Below the pieces are notes generated by a model, which ran no database searches, was not told the DNA's origin, and worked only from the letters and a program-made list of their open reading frames with translations. Positions 1-6,508 of a stretch of DNA of 10,941 bases are shown one piece after another; the first letter of the stretch is position 1; each line of letters begins with the position of its first letter. The DNA lies in the NCBI GenBank assembly GCA_002401525.1, contig NVTH01000082.1, positions 3,142 through 14,082 on the forward strand, in the 5' to 3' direction. The stretch is from Moraxellaceae bacterium (GTDB lineage Bacteria; Pseudomonadota; Gammaproteobacteria; Pseudomonadales; UBA3067). A program made the position numbers and the translations under genes.

Positions 1-174
1 AAGCTCTCTCACCGCCGTTCTAGAGGTATTTAAAACAATCCGCCCCTCATTTACGAACTCAGCAGGGACATCGACTCCTTCAGTATCTGCATGCACCAAA
101 AGATAGGGAGTCATCCCGTTATCAACAATCCATTCGTATAAAGCTCGTACTAAATAAGGGCGACGCGAATTCAT
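1..174 (-). CDS. sspB: ClpXP protease specificity-enhancing factor SspB (5' part)
   Basis: Only the first 58 codons are present and the gene runs off the left edge. The protein opens MNSRRPYLVRALYEWIVDNG and continues with TPYLLVHAD and a GRIVLNTSR stretch, which closely matches the N-terminal substrate-binding domain of SspB. SspB is a cytoplasmic dimeric adaptor that holds ssrA-tagged peptides and delivers them to ClpXP. The C-terminal ClpX-binding tail lies outside the window and cannot be checked. The gene follows sspA after 69 nt, the usual sspA-sspB order, so co-transcription is likely. The ATG at 174 is chosen because the conserved N-terminus begins there. The ribosome site is weak, with only GGTG about 8 nt upstream. 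Confidence 0.93.
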   Translation of the reverse strand, partial: MNSRRPYLVRALYEWIVDNGMTPYLLVHADTEGVDVPAEFVNEGRIVLNTSRTAVREL

Positions 175-243
175 TTATCTACACCATTTAAACCATACCT
201 ACTCAAAGTGAGTGTGTGTATAACACAAATGGCAAGCACAACA

Positions 244-879
244 CTAGCCCCTGAGCCGGAGCTCACGCTCAGCGTCAGACAAACTCGCCTGAAAAGACTC
301 CCGCTCAAACAATCGGTCAGCATAATTTAACATTGCTTCACATTGCTTTTCGGGCAGTTCCACACCAAAAGCGGGTAAACGCCATAATATTGGCGCTACA
401 CAACAATCCACCAAAGTGAACTCTTCACTCATAAAAAACGGCTTTTCTTCGAAGATTGGCGCCACTGTGATTAAGCTCTCTCGCAACTCTTTGCGCAACA
501 GTGACAGCTGTTGCTCATTGGTTTCCGAAACCAGCCGATTGACATGCCCACACCAATCTTTCTCTATGCGGTGCATCAATAATCGACTTTGCGCCCTCGC
601 CACCGGATAAACAGGAAGCAATGGGGGATGAGGAAATCGCTCATCGAGGTATTCCATCATAATGCCGGACTCGTAGAGCACCAAATCACGATCGACTAAA
701 GTCGGTAGAGAATTATAGGGATTGATACCCGCCAGATCCTCTGGCTTATTGGCCGGATTCACATCCAGCACATCCACAGAAACTCCTTTTTCAGCTAGAA
801 CAATTCGCACACGATGACTGTATTGACCAGTGCCATCCGAGTAAAAAGTCATCGAGGAACGTTTTGCCATTACACCCAT
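244..879 (-). CDS. sspA: Stringent starvation protein A (RNA polymerase-associated GST-fold protein)
   Basis: The 211-residue product is close in length and sequence to E. coli SspA (212). It has an N-terminal thioredoxin-like domain (about residues 9-87, with [13 protein letters not shown] and [14 protein letters not shown]) and an all-helical GST-type C-terminal domain (with [11 protein letters not shown] and [16 protein letters not shown]). The Pro-His-Pro surface pocket, essential in the E. coli protein, is at residues 83-85 within [10 protein letters not shown]. SspA binds RNA polymerase and affects stationary-phase and acid-stress transcription; it is not an active glutathione transferase. 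The ATG at 879 is preferred over the one at 870 because GGAG lies 5 nt upstream of it. A strong terminator at 961-990 separates it from rpsI, so sspA-sspB probably has its own promoter in 880-960, but I could not identify a convincing one. Confidence 0.97.
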   Translation of the reverse strand: MGVMAKRSSMTFYSDGTGQYSHRVRIVLAEKGVSVDVLDVNPANKPEDLAGINPYNSLPTLVDRDLVLYESGIMMEYLDERFPHPPLLPVYPVARAQSRLLMHRIEKDWCGHVNRLVSETNEQQLSLLRKELRESLITVAPIFEEKPFFMSEEFTLVDCCVAPILWRLPAFGVELPEKQCEAMLNYADRLFERESFQASLSDAERELRLRG

Positions 880-960
880 AATTGCTCCGATATTTACTAG
901 TTATTTAGTAACACAGAATAAAGGCCTTAAAAAACTGGCCTCTTAAGCTTTGATCTAACA

Positions 961-990
961 TAAAAAAACGCCCAAGAACAAGCCTGGGCG
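961..990 (-). terminator. Rho-independent terminator of the rplM-rpsI operon
   Basis: On the minus strand an 8-bp stem (CGCCCAGG pairing with CTTGGGCG, including one G-U pair) encloses a 6-nt loop and is followed immediately by seven T. It lies about 115 nt past the rpsI stop and before sspA. A weaker hairpin followed by six T (about 1078-1102) lies just after the rpsI stop and might act as a first terminator. Confidence 0.88.
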
Positions 991-1105
991 CTAATAAACA
1001 CTATTCAAGAATTACTTCGGATTATTCGCTACAAACGCAAGCCAACAACAAAAAAACCCGAACCAGAAATACTCTTGAAAAAATCGACACACCAAAGGCG
1101 TCTTA

Positions 1106-1492
1106 TTAACGCTTGGAGTATTGAGGTTTTTTCCGCGCTTTCCTTAGACCCACTTTCTTACGCTCAACTTCACGCGCATCTCGGGTCACCCAGCCAGCTT
1201 TTCTCAGCGGCGGACGAAGGGATTCATCATATTCAATTAGAGCGCGAGTGATACCGTGACGAATCGCGCCAGCTTGACCGCCAATGCCTCCGCCTTTCAC
1301 AGTGACAAAAACGTCAAAAGTAGACGTCATTTCAACCAACTCAAGAGGCTGACGAACCACCATTCGAGCTGTTTCACGACCAAAATACTCTTGTAAAGAG
1401 CGATCATTGACGACGATATTGCCAGTACCGGGTCTCAAAAAAACCCTGGCTGCAGAAGTCTTACGTCGACCTGTTCCGTAATTTGTTTCCAA
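1106..1492 (-). CDS. rpsI: 30S ribosomal protein S9
   Basis: The 128-residue product matches bacterial S9 from end to end: [14 protein letters not shown] at the start, [41 protein letters not shown], and the basic C-terminal tail ending PQYSKR that reaches toward the P-site tRNA. S9 is part of the small-subunit head. The start is unusual: no ATG or GTG lies between rplM and the conserved N-terminus. The best codon is TTG at 1492-1490, preceded by AAGAAGG with a 7-nt spacer; an adjacent in-frame ATT (1495-1493) is a second possibility. It lies 15 nt after the rplM stop, in the usual rplM-rpsI operon. Identity is certain; the exact start is not. Confidence 0.97.
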   Translation of the reverse strand: METNYGTGRRKTSAARVFLRPGTGNIVVNDRSLQEYFGRETARMVVRQPLELVEMTSTFDVFVTVKGGGIGGQAGAIRHGITRALIEYDESLRPPLRKAGWVTRDAREVERKKVGLRKARKKPQYSKR

Positions 1493-1507
1493 AATATTGC
1501 CTTCTTG

Positions 1508-1936
1508 TTAGAGCACTAACTCTTGAGGTTGCTGAGCTTCATGAGGATGGGCAGATCCAGCGTAAACTTTTAGTTTACGGCGCATCGCTCGGCCTAGAGG
1601 ATTACGGGGTAACATCCCCTTAACCGCCAGCTCAATGACTTTTTCCGGCTTTTGTTGAATCATTTTCTCAAAACTCAACGACTTAAGACCACCAGGATGA
1701 TTACTGTGTCGATAATACATCTTACCAGACGCTTTGTTTCCTGTGACCTTCACCTTCTCAGCGTTAACGACAACGATATAGTCGCCTGTATCAACGTGAG
1801 GAGTAAATTCGGGCTTATGCTTACCCCGTAAACGGGATGCTATTTCAGTCGCCAAACGACCTAATGTTTTATCAGCCGCATCAACAACAAACCAGTCTCT
1901 TCTAACTTGCTCTGGCTTTGCGCTATAGGTTTTCAT
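1508..1936 (-). CDS. rplM: 50S ribosomal protein L13
   Basis: The product has 142 residues, the same length as E. coli L13, and aligns throughout: [76 protein letters not shown] and a HPHEAQQPQ tail. L13 is an early-assembling large-subunit protein that binds 23S rRNA. The ATG at 1936 has GAGG about 9 nt upstream. A sigma70-type promoter lies in the preceding gap with a predicted untranslated leader near 45 nt. In E. coli L13 represses its own operon through the mRNA leader; I could not recognise an equivalent structure here. Confidence 0.98.
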   Translation of the reverse strand: MKTYSAKPEQVRRDWFVVDAADKTLGRLATEIASRLRGKHKPEFTPHVDTGDYIVVVNAEKVKVTGNKASGKMYYRHSNHPGGLKSLSFEKMIQQKPEKVIELAVKGMLPRNPLGRAMRRKLKVYAGSAHPHEAQQPQELVL

Positions 1937-1987
1937 TCGATTTGCCTCAAAGCACTCTATCGAGAATCCAAAAAATTAAGAGCGCGA

Positions 1988-2016
1988 ATAGTACCGAAAC
2001 AGGCTCGTGTTGACAA
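1988..2016 (-). promoter_or_regulatory. Sigma70 promoter of rplM-rpsI with GC-rich discriminator
   Basis: The -35 is TTGTCA (2016-2011, 5 of 6 consensus). It is followed by exactly 17 bp and a -10 of TACTAT (1993-1988, 4 of 6). The bases just after the -10 are TCGCGCT. GC-rich discriminators are typical of rRNA and ribosomal-protein promoters under ppGpp/DksA control, so stringent regulation is inferred. The predicted start near 1981 gives a leader of about 45 nt. A weaker second candidate lies upstream: TTGAAG (2095-2090), 17 bp, TAAAAG (2072-2067). Confidence 0.7.
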
Positions 2017-2232
2017 GGGCGAACGGACTAAAAACCAAACTAAATACTTGATCCTAGTAGCGGTTACTTTTAGCCCTTTCAATTATTCCCTTCAACACCA
2101 CGTAAAAACCGGCGCTACAATTCGCATTCACTGAGCATAGACGACCCAGCACGTCGATCAAGGACGAATTACACCGACATCAACGCCATCGCATGCCAAC
2201 TTCCACGCTTACGCCCAAACTCTGCTTACTAG
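2017..2232. other. Noncoding stretch between zapE and the rplM promoter
   Basis: This is the main part of a 351-nt gap (1937-2287) without a convincing gene. Frames on both strands are short or lack conserved content, and a 75-codon plus-strand frame across 1907-2134 has no recognisable sequence and overlaps the rplM 5' end and promoter. Apart from the weak second promoter candidate and a distant GTAGCG/CGCTAC inverted pair, I see nothing further. No T-tract terminator for zapE is visible. Confidence 0.5.
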
Positions 2233-2277
2233 CCCTCTGTACTACTGCCCCTCGTACCGCTACCCCACGTACTAACA
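2233..2277 (-). repeat. Degenerate 15-bp tandem repeat, three units, after zapE stop
   Basis: Three 15-nt units (2277-2263, 2262-2248, 2247-2233) read on the minus strand share the core GTAC followed closely by a run of three or four G. The approximate consensus is YAGYAGTACGAGGGG. The array starts 10 nt after the zapE stop. The copies differ at several positions, so this looks like an old or selected array rather than a recent duplication. Confidence 0.5.
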
Positions 2278-2287
2278 GCCACTTTAA

Positions 2288-3403
2288 TCACCCTAAATGC
2301 GGGCGCGATAAGTACTCGACGGACTGCATCTCCAACAATCTGCTTTGGGTACGCTGAAATTCAAAATCCAACCGCCCGCCGCTATACAAGTCATTAATCG
2401 CTACAGCTGCTGAAATAATCAATTTCACATTTCGATCGTAGAATTCGTCCACCAAGTTTACAAAACGCCTCGCTTGGTCGTCGGTAGCCACGCCTAAAAG
2501 AGGCACATTACTCAACAATACCGCGTGATACTCTTTGGAGATCTCAATAAAATCATTCTGACTACGCGGGCCATCACAGAGGTCCAGGAAATCACACCAT
2601 AGCACATCATCCGCAATGCAACGGGTCGCAATCTCGCGACCCTCAATATCAATTGATTTGTTTTTGATCACTTTGTCGGGCGCTAAGCGACGAAAACTGT
2701 CCGCCAAACTTTTCTCGGCTCCAGCATCCAATGGATAATGGTATATCTCAGCTCGCTGCAATGTCCTCAGCCGGTAATCGGTACCGCCATCCACATTCAG
2801 CACTCGCGTATGCTGATTAATAAGCGCTATAGCGGGCAAAAATCGATCTCGCTGCAAGCCCTCTTTGTAAAGATTATTAGGCTCGATATTTGACGTCGCC
2901 ACCAGAACAACACCGCGCTTAAACAATTGCTCCATCAGCCCACCGAGAATCATCGCATCAGTGATGTCTGACACAAAAAACTCATCAAAACACAGTACAC
3001 GTGCCTGCCCAGCGATATTCCGGCCAATAATTTCTAATGGATTCTTTTTACCCTGAAGCTCTCTTAACTGACGATGCGTTTGCTGCATAAATCGATGAAA
3101 GTGAATACGCATCTTCTCTTGAAACGGCAGGCAATCGTAGAACACATCCATTAAATAGGTTTTACCTCGCCCCACCCCGCCCCAAAAATAAAGCCCTTTC
3201 GGCCCCATTGAGGGCGTGACTTTCGAGCGGCCCAAGATTTTCCTAAACAAACCGCTTTCTTTACCGGTTTGACTCATCAAATCGTCATACAGCTCTTGCA
3301 GATGAGCCACAGCCTTCTCTTGAGCCTCGTCGTAACTAAAGCCGTCTTTCTTTAAATCATCCTGATAGCGGCCTAAAGGCCCTTTTGTAATAGCGTTATT
3401 CAT
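2288..3403 (-). CDS. zapE: Cell division protein ZapE (AFG1-family ATPase)
   Basis: The 371-residue product is close to E. coli ZapE/YhcM (375). The P-loop GGVGRGKT is at residues 75-82 in GLYFWGGVGRGKTYLMD, Walker B is VLCFDEF at 136-142, and a sensor-1-like VATSN follows at 168-172. HFHRFMQQTH (101-110) and NNLYKEGLQRDRFLP (176-190) are strongly characteristic of the AFG1/ZapE family. ZapE is an AAA-like ATPase that associates with the FtsZ ring and is needed for division under some stresses; mitochondrial relatives assist turnover of respiratory-complex subunits. The ATG at 3403 fits the family N-terminus, although the nearest AGGA is about 15 nt upstream, so translation initiation may be weak. 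It follows the hydrolase by 76 nt and probably shares its transcript. Confidence 0.95.
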   Translation of the reverse strand: MNNAITKGPLGRYQDDLKKDGFSYDEAQEKAVAHLQELYDDLMSQTGKESGLFRKILGRSKVTPSMGPKGLYFWGGVGRGKTYLMDVFYDCLPFQEKMRIHFHRFMQQTHRQLRELQGKKNPLEIIGRNIAGQARVLCFDEFFVSDITDAMILGGLMEQLFKRGVVLVATSNIEPNNLYKEGLQRDRFLPAIALINQHTRVLNVDGGTDYRLRTLQRAEIYHYPLDAGAEKSLADSFRRLAPDKVIKNKSIDIEGREIATRCIADDVLWCDFLDLCDGPRSQNDFIEISKEYHAVLLSNVPLLGVATDDQARRFVNLVDEFYDRNVKLIISAAVAINDLYSGGRLDFEFQRTQSRLLEMQSVEYLSRPHLG

Positions 3404-3479
3404 ACTTAACTACTGATTCCTAACAACCCTTTCTAACCGCGACTTCCATTGCAATCAACCATTAGGCGCATCCAATCGA

Positions 3480-4151
3480 TTAATTCGCGCCCTTTAACAC
3501 CGATAAAACCGTTTCTTTCAATTCCGGCAGCGCGCCATGAAAAAAGTGGCTTACACCCTCCAGCAGATGCAACGAGATATCATCTCCAGAGTCATTCCGT
3601 TGTTCAACCCATCGTGTGACTTCCTGCAGTGGCACCACCTCATCAGCGGTGCCTTGAATAACATCCACCGGACAAGGAAAACGAGCAATCGAAGCAAAAT
3701 CAAAATGATGCACAGGGGGAGCCACTAAAATAAGCCGCTGACACGCCGGTAAAGCTGCCTGCTGGAGTGAAGAGATAGTCGCCGCGGCAACATACGAACC
3801 AAAAGAGAAACCCGCTAGCGTCCAAGCTGACACCTCGGTCGCCGTAGCGCACCAATCAACCACAGCAGCCAAGTCTTGCTGCTCCCCCAGCCCTTCTGCA
3901 TACTCCCCCTCACTCAAACCAACACCGCGAAAGTTAAAGCGAAGCCCCTGCAAACCGCAGTCACGAAAACCACGAAAAATGGTATGAACCACCTTATTAT
4001 CCATACTCCCACCGTAGAGCGGGTGCGGGTGGCATACCACGCCAAGCCCTTGCGTCTTGTCTATGGATGGCGCTTGGGTTTTGATTTGTAAGCTTCCAAC
4101 CGGGCCATTAATTACGCAGCTCGACTCTTTGCTTTGGAAAGTAGAATTAAT
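3480..4151 (-). CDS. Alpha/beta hydrolase (COG2945-like), non-canonical start
   Basis: A small serine hydrolase of the dienelactone-hydrolase-like group. Numbering from the only GTG (4040), the signature VCHPHPLYGGSMDNKVVHT is at 2-20, the nucleophile elbow GFSFG at 77-81 (Ser79), Asp133 sits in GTADEVVP, and His165 in EGVSHFFHG. The substrate is unknown. The open frame continues upstream from that GTG to a stop at 4169 and encodes INGPVGSLQIK, which is the usual family N-terminus, so GTG 4040 truncates the first strands. No ATG, GTG, TTG or CTG exists in that extension. An ATT at 4151 (GAGAG 7 nt upstream; 223 residues) or at 4112 (210 residues) could start it. Alternatively the gene has lost its start codon. 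The end coordinate given is the ATT at 4151 and is uncertain. Confidence 0.85.
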   Translation of the reverse strand: MNSTFQSKESSCVINGPVGSLQIKTQAPSIDKTQGLGVVCHPHPLYGGSMDNKVVHTIFRGFRDCGLQGLRFNFRGVGLSEGEYAEGLGEQQDLAAVVDWCATATEVSAWTLAGFSFGSYVAAATISSLQQAALPACQRLILVAPPVHHFDFASIARFPCPVDVIQGTADEVVPLQEVTRWVEQRNDSGDDISLHLLEGVSHFFHGALPELKETVLSVLKGAN

Positions 4152-4240
4152 GAGAAAACTCTCGTTTTAGGGCTAGGTAGACTCAAAAACCGAAACACTC
4201 TGCCTACGACGGCTTTTGCCTTAGAACGGCTTAACACTAT

Positions 4241-4278
4241 AAAGAAATGGCGCCACCGCAATACAAACAAAGGCGCCA
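4241..4278 (-). terminator. Probable Rho-independent terminator after sat
   Basis: On the minus strand TGGCGCC (4278-4272) pairs perfectly with GGCGCCA (4254-4248), a 7-bp stem made almost entirely of G-C pairs. The loop is 17 nt and the stem is followed by TTTCTTT. It sits 44 nt past the sat stop, just after the 14-bp repeat. The long loop and interrupted T-tract lower confidence. Confidence 0.6.
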
Positions 4279-4281
4279 CGC

Positions 4282-4309
4282 AAAACCATCCTACAAAAAC
4301 CATCCTACA
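4282..4309 (-). repeat. Perfect 14-bp tandem duplication after sat stop
   Basis: Two identical 14-nt units (plus strand AAAACCATCCTACA, at 4282-4295 and 4296-4309) lie directly head to tail. They start 12 nt past the sat stop and end three bases before the terminator stem. Being perfect, the duplication is probably recent. The minus-strand unit TGTAGGATGG resembles openings of some dispersed bacterial repeats, but only two copies are seen here. Confidence 0.85.
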
Positions 4310-4321
4310 TTGGGAGCGCGA

Positions 4322-5500
4322 TTAGCTCTCGTTGATACTAGCGTAGTACTTCTTCAACACTTCCAATACCTCTGGACGGCTAAAGTTATCCGGAATATCA
4401 CCGCCTTCAGACAACGCATTACGTAACTTAGTGCCTGAAACCAACACCCGATCAGCGGCTTCATGAGGACAAGTTTTCATCGAAGACATGGATCCACATT
4501 TGTCACACCAGAAAGTCCAATCAATCCGCAACGGTTGAGTTTGCAAGGCATCATTAGCGATTTCATCAAAGATATGATGCGCATCAAAGGGCCCGTAATA
4601 ATCGCCTACGCCTGCATGGTCACGGCCAACAATCAAATGAGAACAACCGTAATTCTGTCTAAATAAAGCATGCAGCAACGCTTCCCGAGGGCCGGCATAG
4701 CGCATATCCAACGGGTACCCAGATTGCACCACGGTATTGTCTACAAAATAGTTATCGATCAATACTGAAATGGCTTCCTGACGCACTTCTGCAGGAATGT
4801 CTCCTGGCTTAAGCTTACCCAACAAGGAATGAATCATCACGCCATCACAAATCTCTACAGCAATCTTGGCTAAATACTCGTGAGAACGATGCATTGGGTT
4901 ACGAGTCTGGAAAGCAGCCACTGTCCCCCAACCCTTTTCGTCAAAAAGCGCTCGAGTTTCAGTAGGCGTCATGTAGGTATCAGCGTACTTAGTGGGGAAA
5001 TCCCCTTGAGAAAATACTTTCACTGAACCCGCCAGGTTAACGTCACCCTGCTCCATCACCATTTTCACCCCAGGGTGAGCGATATCAGTGGTGGTAAAGA
5101 CTGTCTGACACTCATGATTTTTATCAATCGTGTAGATTTCACCGATAGTCAGAGTCCCCATTACTAGGTCCGTCTCAGCATCGACTAAAGCTACTTCCTG
5201 ACCAACAGAAAGTTCGTCGCTGACCGCCTTATCGGTCGACAAGGTAATAGGAATAGGCCAAAAAAGACCGTTTTCCAAGGTCATTTTATCGCAGACTTGC
5301 TGCCAATCTGCCTTACCCATAAATCCGTCCAGTGGTGTAAAACCACCAATGCCCAGCATAATCAGGTCTCCCACTTCACGAGAACTTATTTTTACTTGGG
5401 TTAACGCCTGCGCCGCAGACTGAGCTTCTTCAAGGGCTTTCCCTTCCAACAACAGGGTTTTTAATTCGTCACTACCGTGTGGTTTTACTAATTTAGACAT
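4322..5500 (-). CDS. sat: Sulfate adenylyltransferase (single-polypeptide ATP sulfurylase)
   Basis: This 392-residue enzyme makes adenosine 5'-phosphosulfate from ATP and sulfate, the first step of sulfate assimilation. The nucleotidyltransferase motifs are intact: [11 protein letters not shown] at 198-208 (the HxxH-type motif) and [12 protein letters not shown] at 292-303. A likely zinc site follows, with Cys332, Cys335, Cys344 and His346 in [16 protein letters not shown], as in bacterial and archaeal Sat. There is no APS kinase domain. It belongs to the Sat/Met3 family and is unrelated to the CysD-CysN heterodimer used by E. coli and Pseudomonas. It has its own -10 at 5546-5551, repeats and a terminator after it, so it appears monocistronic. 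An AGGT about 11 nt upstream supports the ATG at 5500. Assimilatory use is an inference; no dissimilatory sulfur genes are adjacent. Confidence 0.97.
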   Translation of the reverse strand: MSKLVKPHGSDELKTLLLEGKALEEAQSAAQALTQVKISSREVGDLIMLGIGGFTPLDGFMGKADWQQVCDKMTLENGLFWPIPITLSTDKAVSDELSVGQEVALVDAETDLVMGTLTIGEIYTIDKNHECQTVFTTTDIAHPGVKMVMEQGDVNLAGSVKVFSQGDFPTKYADTYMTPTETRALFDEKGWGTVAAFQTRNPMHRSHEYLAKIAVEICDGVMIHSLLGKLKPGDIPAEVRQEAISVLIDNYFVDNTVVQSGYPLDMRYAGPREALLHALFRQNYGCSHLIVGRDHAGVGDYYGPFDAHHIFDEIANDALQTQPLRIDWTFWCDKCGSMSSMKTCPHEAADRVLVSGTKLRNALSEGGDIPDNFSRPEVLEVLKKYYASINES

Positions 5501-5545
5501 GATGGACTACCTATGATTACTGAGACCAAATAAACGAAGGGCACG

Positions 5546-5574
5546 ATTATAACCAGGGTGGAGCATTTCTTACA
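5546..5574 (-). promoter_or_regulatory. Probable sat promoter with perfect TATAAT
   Basis: A perfect -10 hexamer TATAAT lies at 5551-5546 on the minus strand, with a predicted start near 5539 and a leader of about 39 nt. The -35 is poor: TGTAAG at 17 bp, or CTGTAA at 18 bp. A weak -35 with a perfect -10 is compatible with an activator-dependent promoter such as one controlled by CysB, but no CysB site can be shown from this sequence. Confidence 0.55.
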
Positions 5575-5595
5575 GCCCAGTTCAACCGTATCCTC

Positions 5596-5619
5596 AAAAA
5601 AGAGACTCACTGCAGAGCC
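5596..5619 (-). terminator. Possible Rho-independent terminator after the Nif3-like gene
   Basis: On the minus strand GGCTC, a 6-nt loop TGCAGT and GAGTC form a 5-bp stem with one G-U pair, followed by TCTTTTTT. It lies 42 nt past the stop of the Nif3-like gene and upstream of the sat promoter. The stem is short, so efficiency is uncertain. Confidence 0.5.
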
Positions 5620-5660
5620 GTTGAATGACTTTCTAAGCGCTCGTATTTCGCGCCCAAACA

Positions 5661-6419
5661 CTACACTGGATTATCAACATCAATAAACTGATGTTTAATA
5701 TCAAACGTCAACGCAAGATAATCACCCAACGCCTGAACCCCATAACGCTCCGTGGCGTGATGACCCGCCGCGACATAGTGAACGCCACTTTCTCGAGCAA
5801 TATGTACAGTAGGCTCGGAAATCTCCCCGCTTAGATAAGCGTCAACACCATAATGACAGGCCTGCTCAATAAAGCCCTGAGCCGCACCGGTACACCAGGC
5901 AATCTTCTTAATGGCATGATCGCCGCCATTAATAAGTTGAGGCGGTCTGCCTAAGGCGTGTTCTACTCGAAGACCAAATGCTTCAACTGAAAGTGGCTCG
6001 GTCAATAACCCCACCATCCCTAACTCAGGTGTTCCCGTGCCAGCCATGGGCCCAATCACTTCAATGCCCAACCGAGCCGCTAGTTGCACGTTATTGCCCA
6101 TTCCACTGTGAGCATCTAAAGGCAAATGGTAAGCGATTAAATTAATATCATGGTCCAGCAACGCCTTAATACGATTTTTCTTAATGCCTGAGATCACACT
6201 GGAATCACCATTCCACAAAATACCGTGGTGAACCAAAATACAGTCAGCCTGCTGTTCAATAGCGGCATCAATAAGCTGCTGACTGGCGGTGACGCCCGAC
6301 ACAATATTTTCAATCTGAGAGTGGCCTTCAACTTGCAGACCGTTGGGGCAATAGTCTTTAAATAAATGCGGTTGTAGAAGATCATCCAACACTCGCATTA
6401 AAGTTTTCTGCTCAACCAT
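5661..6419 (-). CDS. Nif3/YbgI-family dinuclear metal-binding protein
   Basis: The 252-residue product is the size of E. coli YbgI (247). The metal-site motifs are present: VHHGILWNGD with His64 and His65, AYHLPLDAHSGMGNN with His98 and Asp102, and a C-terminal AAGHHATERYGVQAL with His220, His221 and Glu224. YLSGEISE (195-202) is also typical. Family members form toroidal hexamers with two metal ions per subunit; the biochemical role is unsettled, with GTP cyclohydrolase-I-like and hydrolase activities proposed. The ATG at 6419 has GAAGGA about 9 nt upstream, a good ribosome site. In Pseudomonas a gene of this family also lies between hisC and the sulfate-activation genes, as I recall. The upstream gap is a 22-bp repeat array that may influence expression. 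Confidence 0.93.
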   Translation of the reverse strand: MVEQKTLMRVLDDLLQPHLFKDYCPNGLQVEGHSQIENIVSGVTASQQLIDAAIEQQADCILVHHGILWNGDSSVISGIKKNRIKALLDHDINLIAYHLPLDAHSGMGNNVQLAARLGIEVIGPMAGTGTPELGMVGLLTEPLSVEAFGLRVEHALGRPPQLINGGDHAIKKIAWCTGAAQGFIEQACHYGVDAYLSGEISEPTVHIARESGVHYVAAGHHATERYGVQALGDYLALTFDIKHQFIDVDNPV

Positions 6420-6443
6420 ATTCTTTTCCTTCTCCCATACAAT

Positions 6444-6508
6444 TGTTCCGATAGGCTTAACCCCTGTACCGATAGGCCTAACCCACTGTACAGATAGGCC
6501 TATCCCAC
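6444..6508 (-). repeat. 21-22-bp tandem repeat, three units, palindromic core
   Basis: Units at 6444-6464 (21 nt), 6465-6486 and 6487-6508 (22 nt each) share TGTACMGATAGGCCTA followed by a C-rich end (plus strand). Unit 3 holds the perfect 12-bp palindrome GATAGGCCTATC and also TGTACA; unit 2 differs by few bases, and unit 1 is the most diverged. Unit 3 overlaps the end of the Nudix gene and supplies its last residues and TAG stop. The array fills most of the 80-nt gap before the Nif3-like gene. Confidence 0.88.

Noticed and set aside
1937..1981. L13 autoregulatory leader structure
   Set aside because: The leader is only about 45 nt and mostly AT-rich; I could not draw a stable structure resembling a known L13 site.
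1907..2134. Plus-strand frame of 75 codons in the zapE-rplM gap
   Set aside because: No recognisable sequence, it overlaps the rplM 5' end and promoter on the other strand, and lacks a ribosome site I can support.
4062..4109. Short ATG frame upstream of the hydrolase as its start
   Set aside because: It reads out of frame with the conserved INGPVGSLQIK sequence and stops at TAG after 15 codons, before the conserved VCHPHPLYGG segment.
4112..4325. Short frames on both strands between the hydrolase and sat
   Set aside because: They run through the 14-bp repeats and the terminator hairpin, have no family-like content, and oppose or overlap better features.
5501..5600. CysB binding site upstream of sat
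   Set aside because: CysB sites are poorly defined and no clear match could be shown by eye; only the -10 is convincing.
6444..6508. Short CRISPR-like array
   Set aside because: The 21-22-nt units abut directly with no spacers, one overlaps a coding end, and no cas genes are present.
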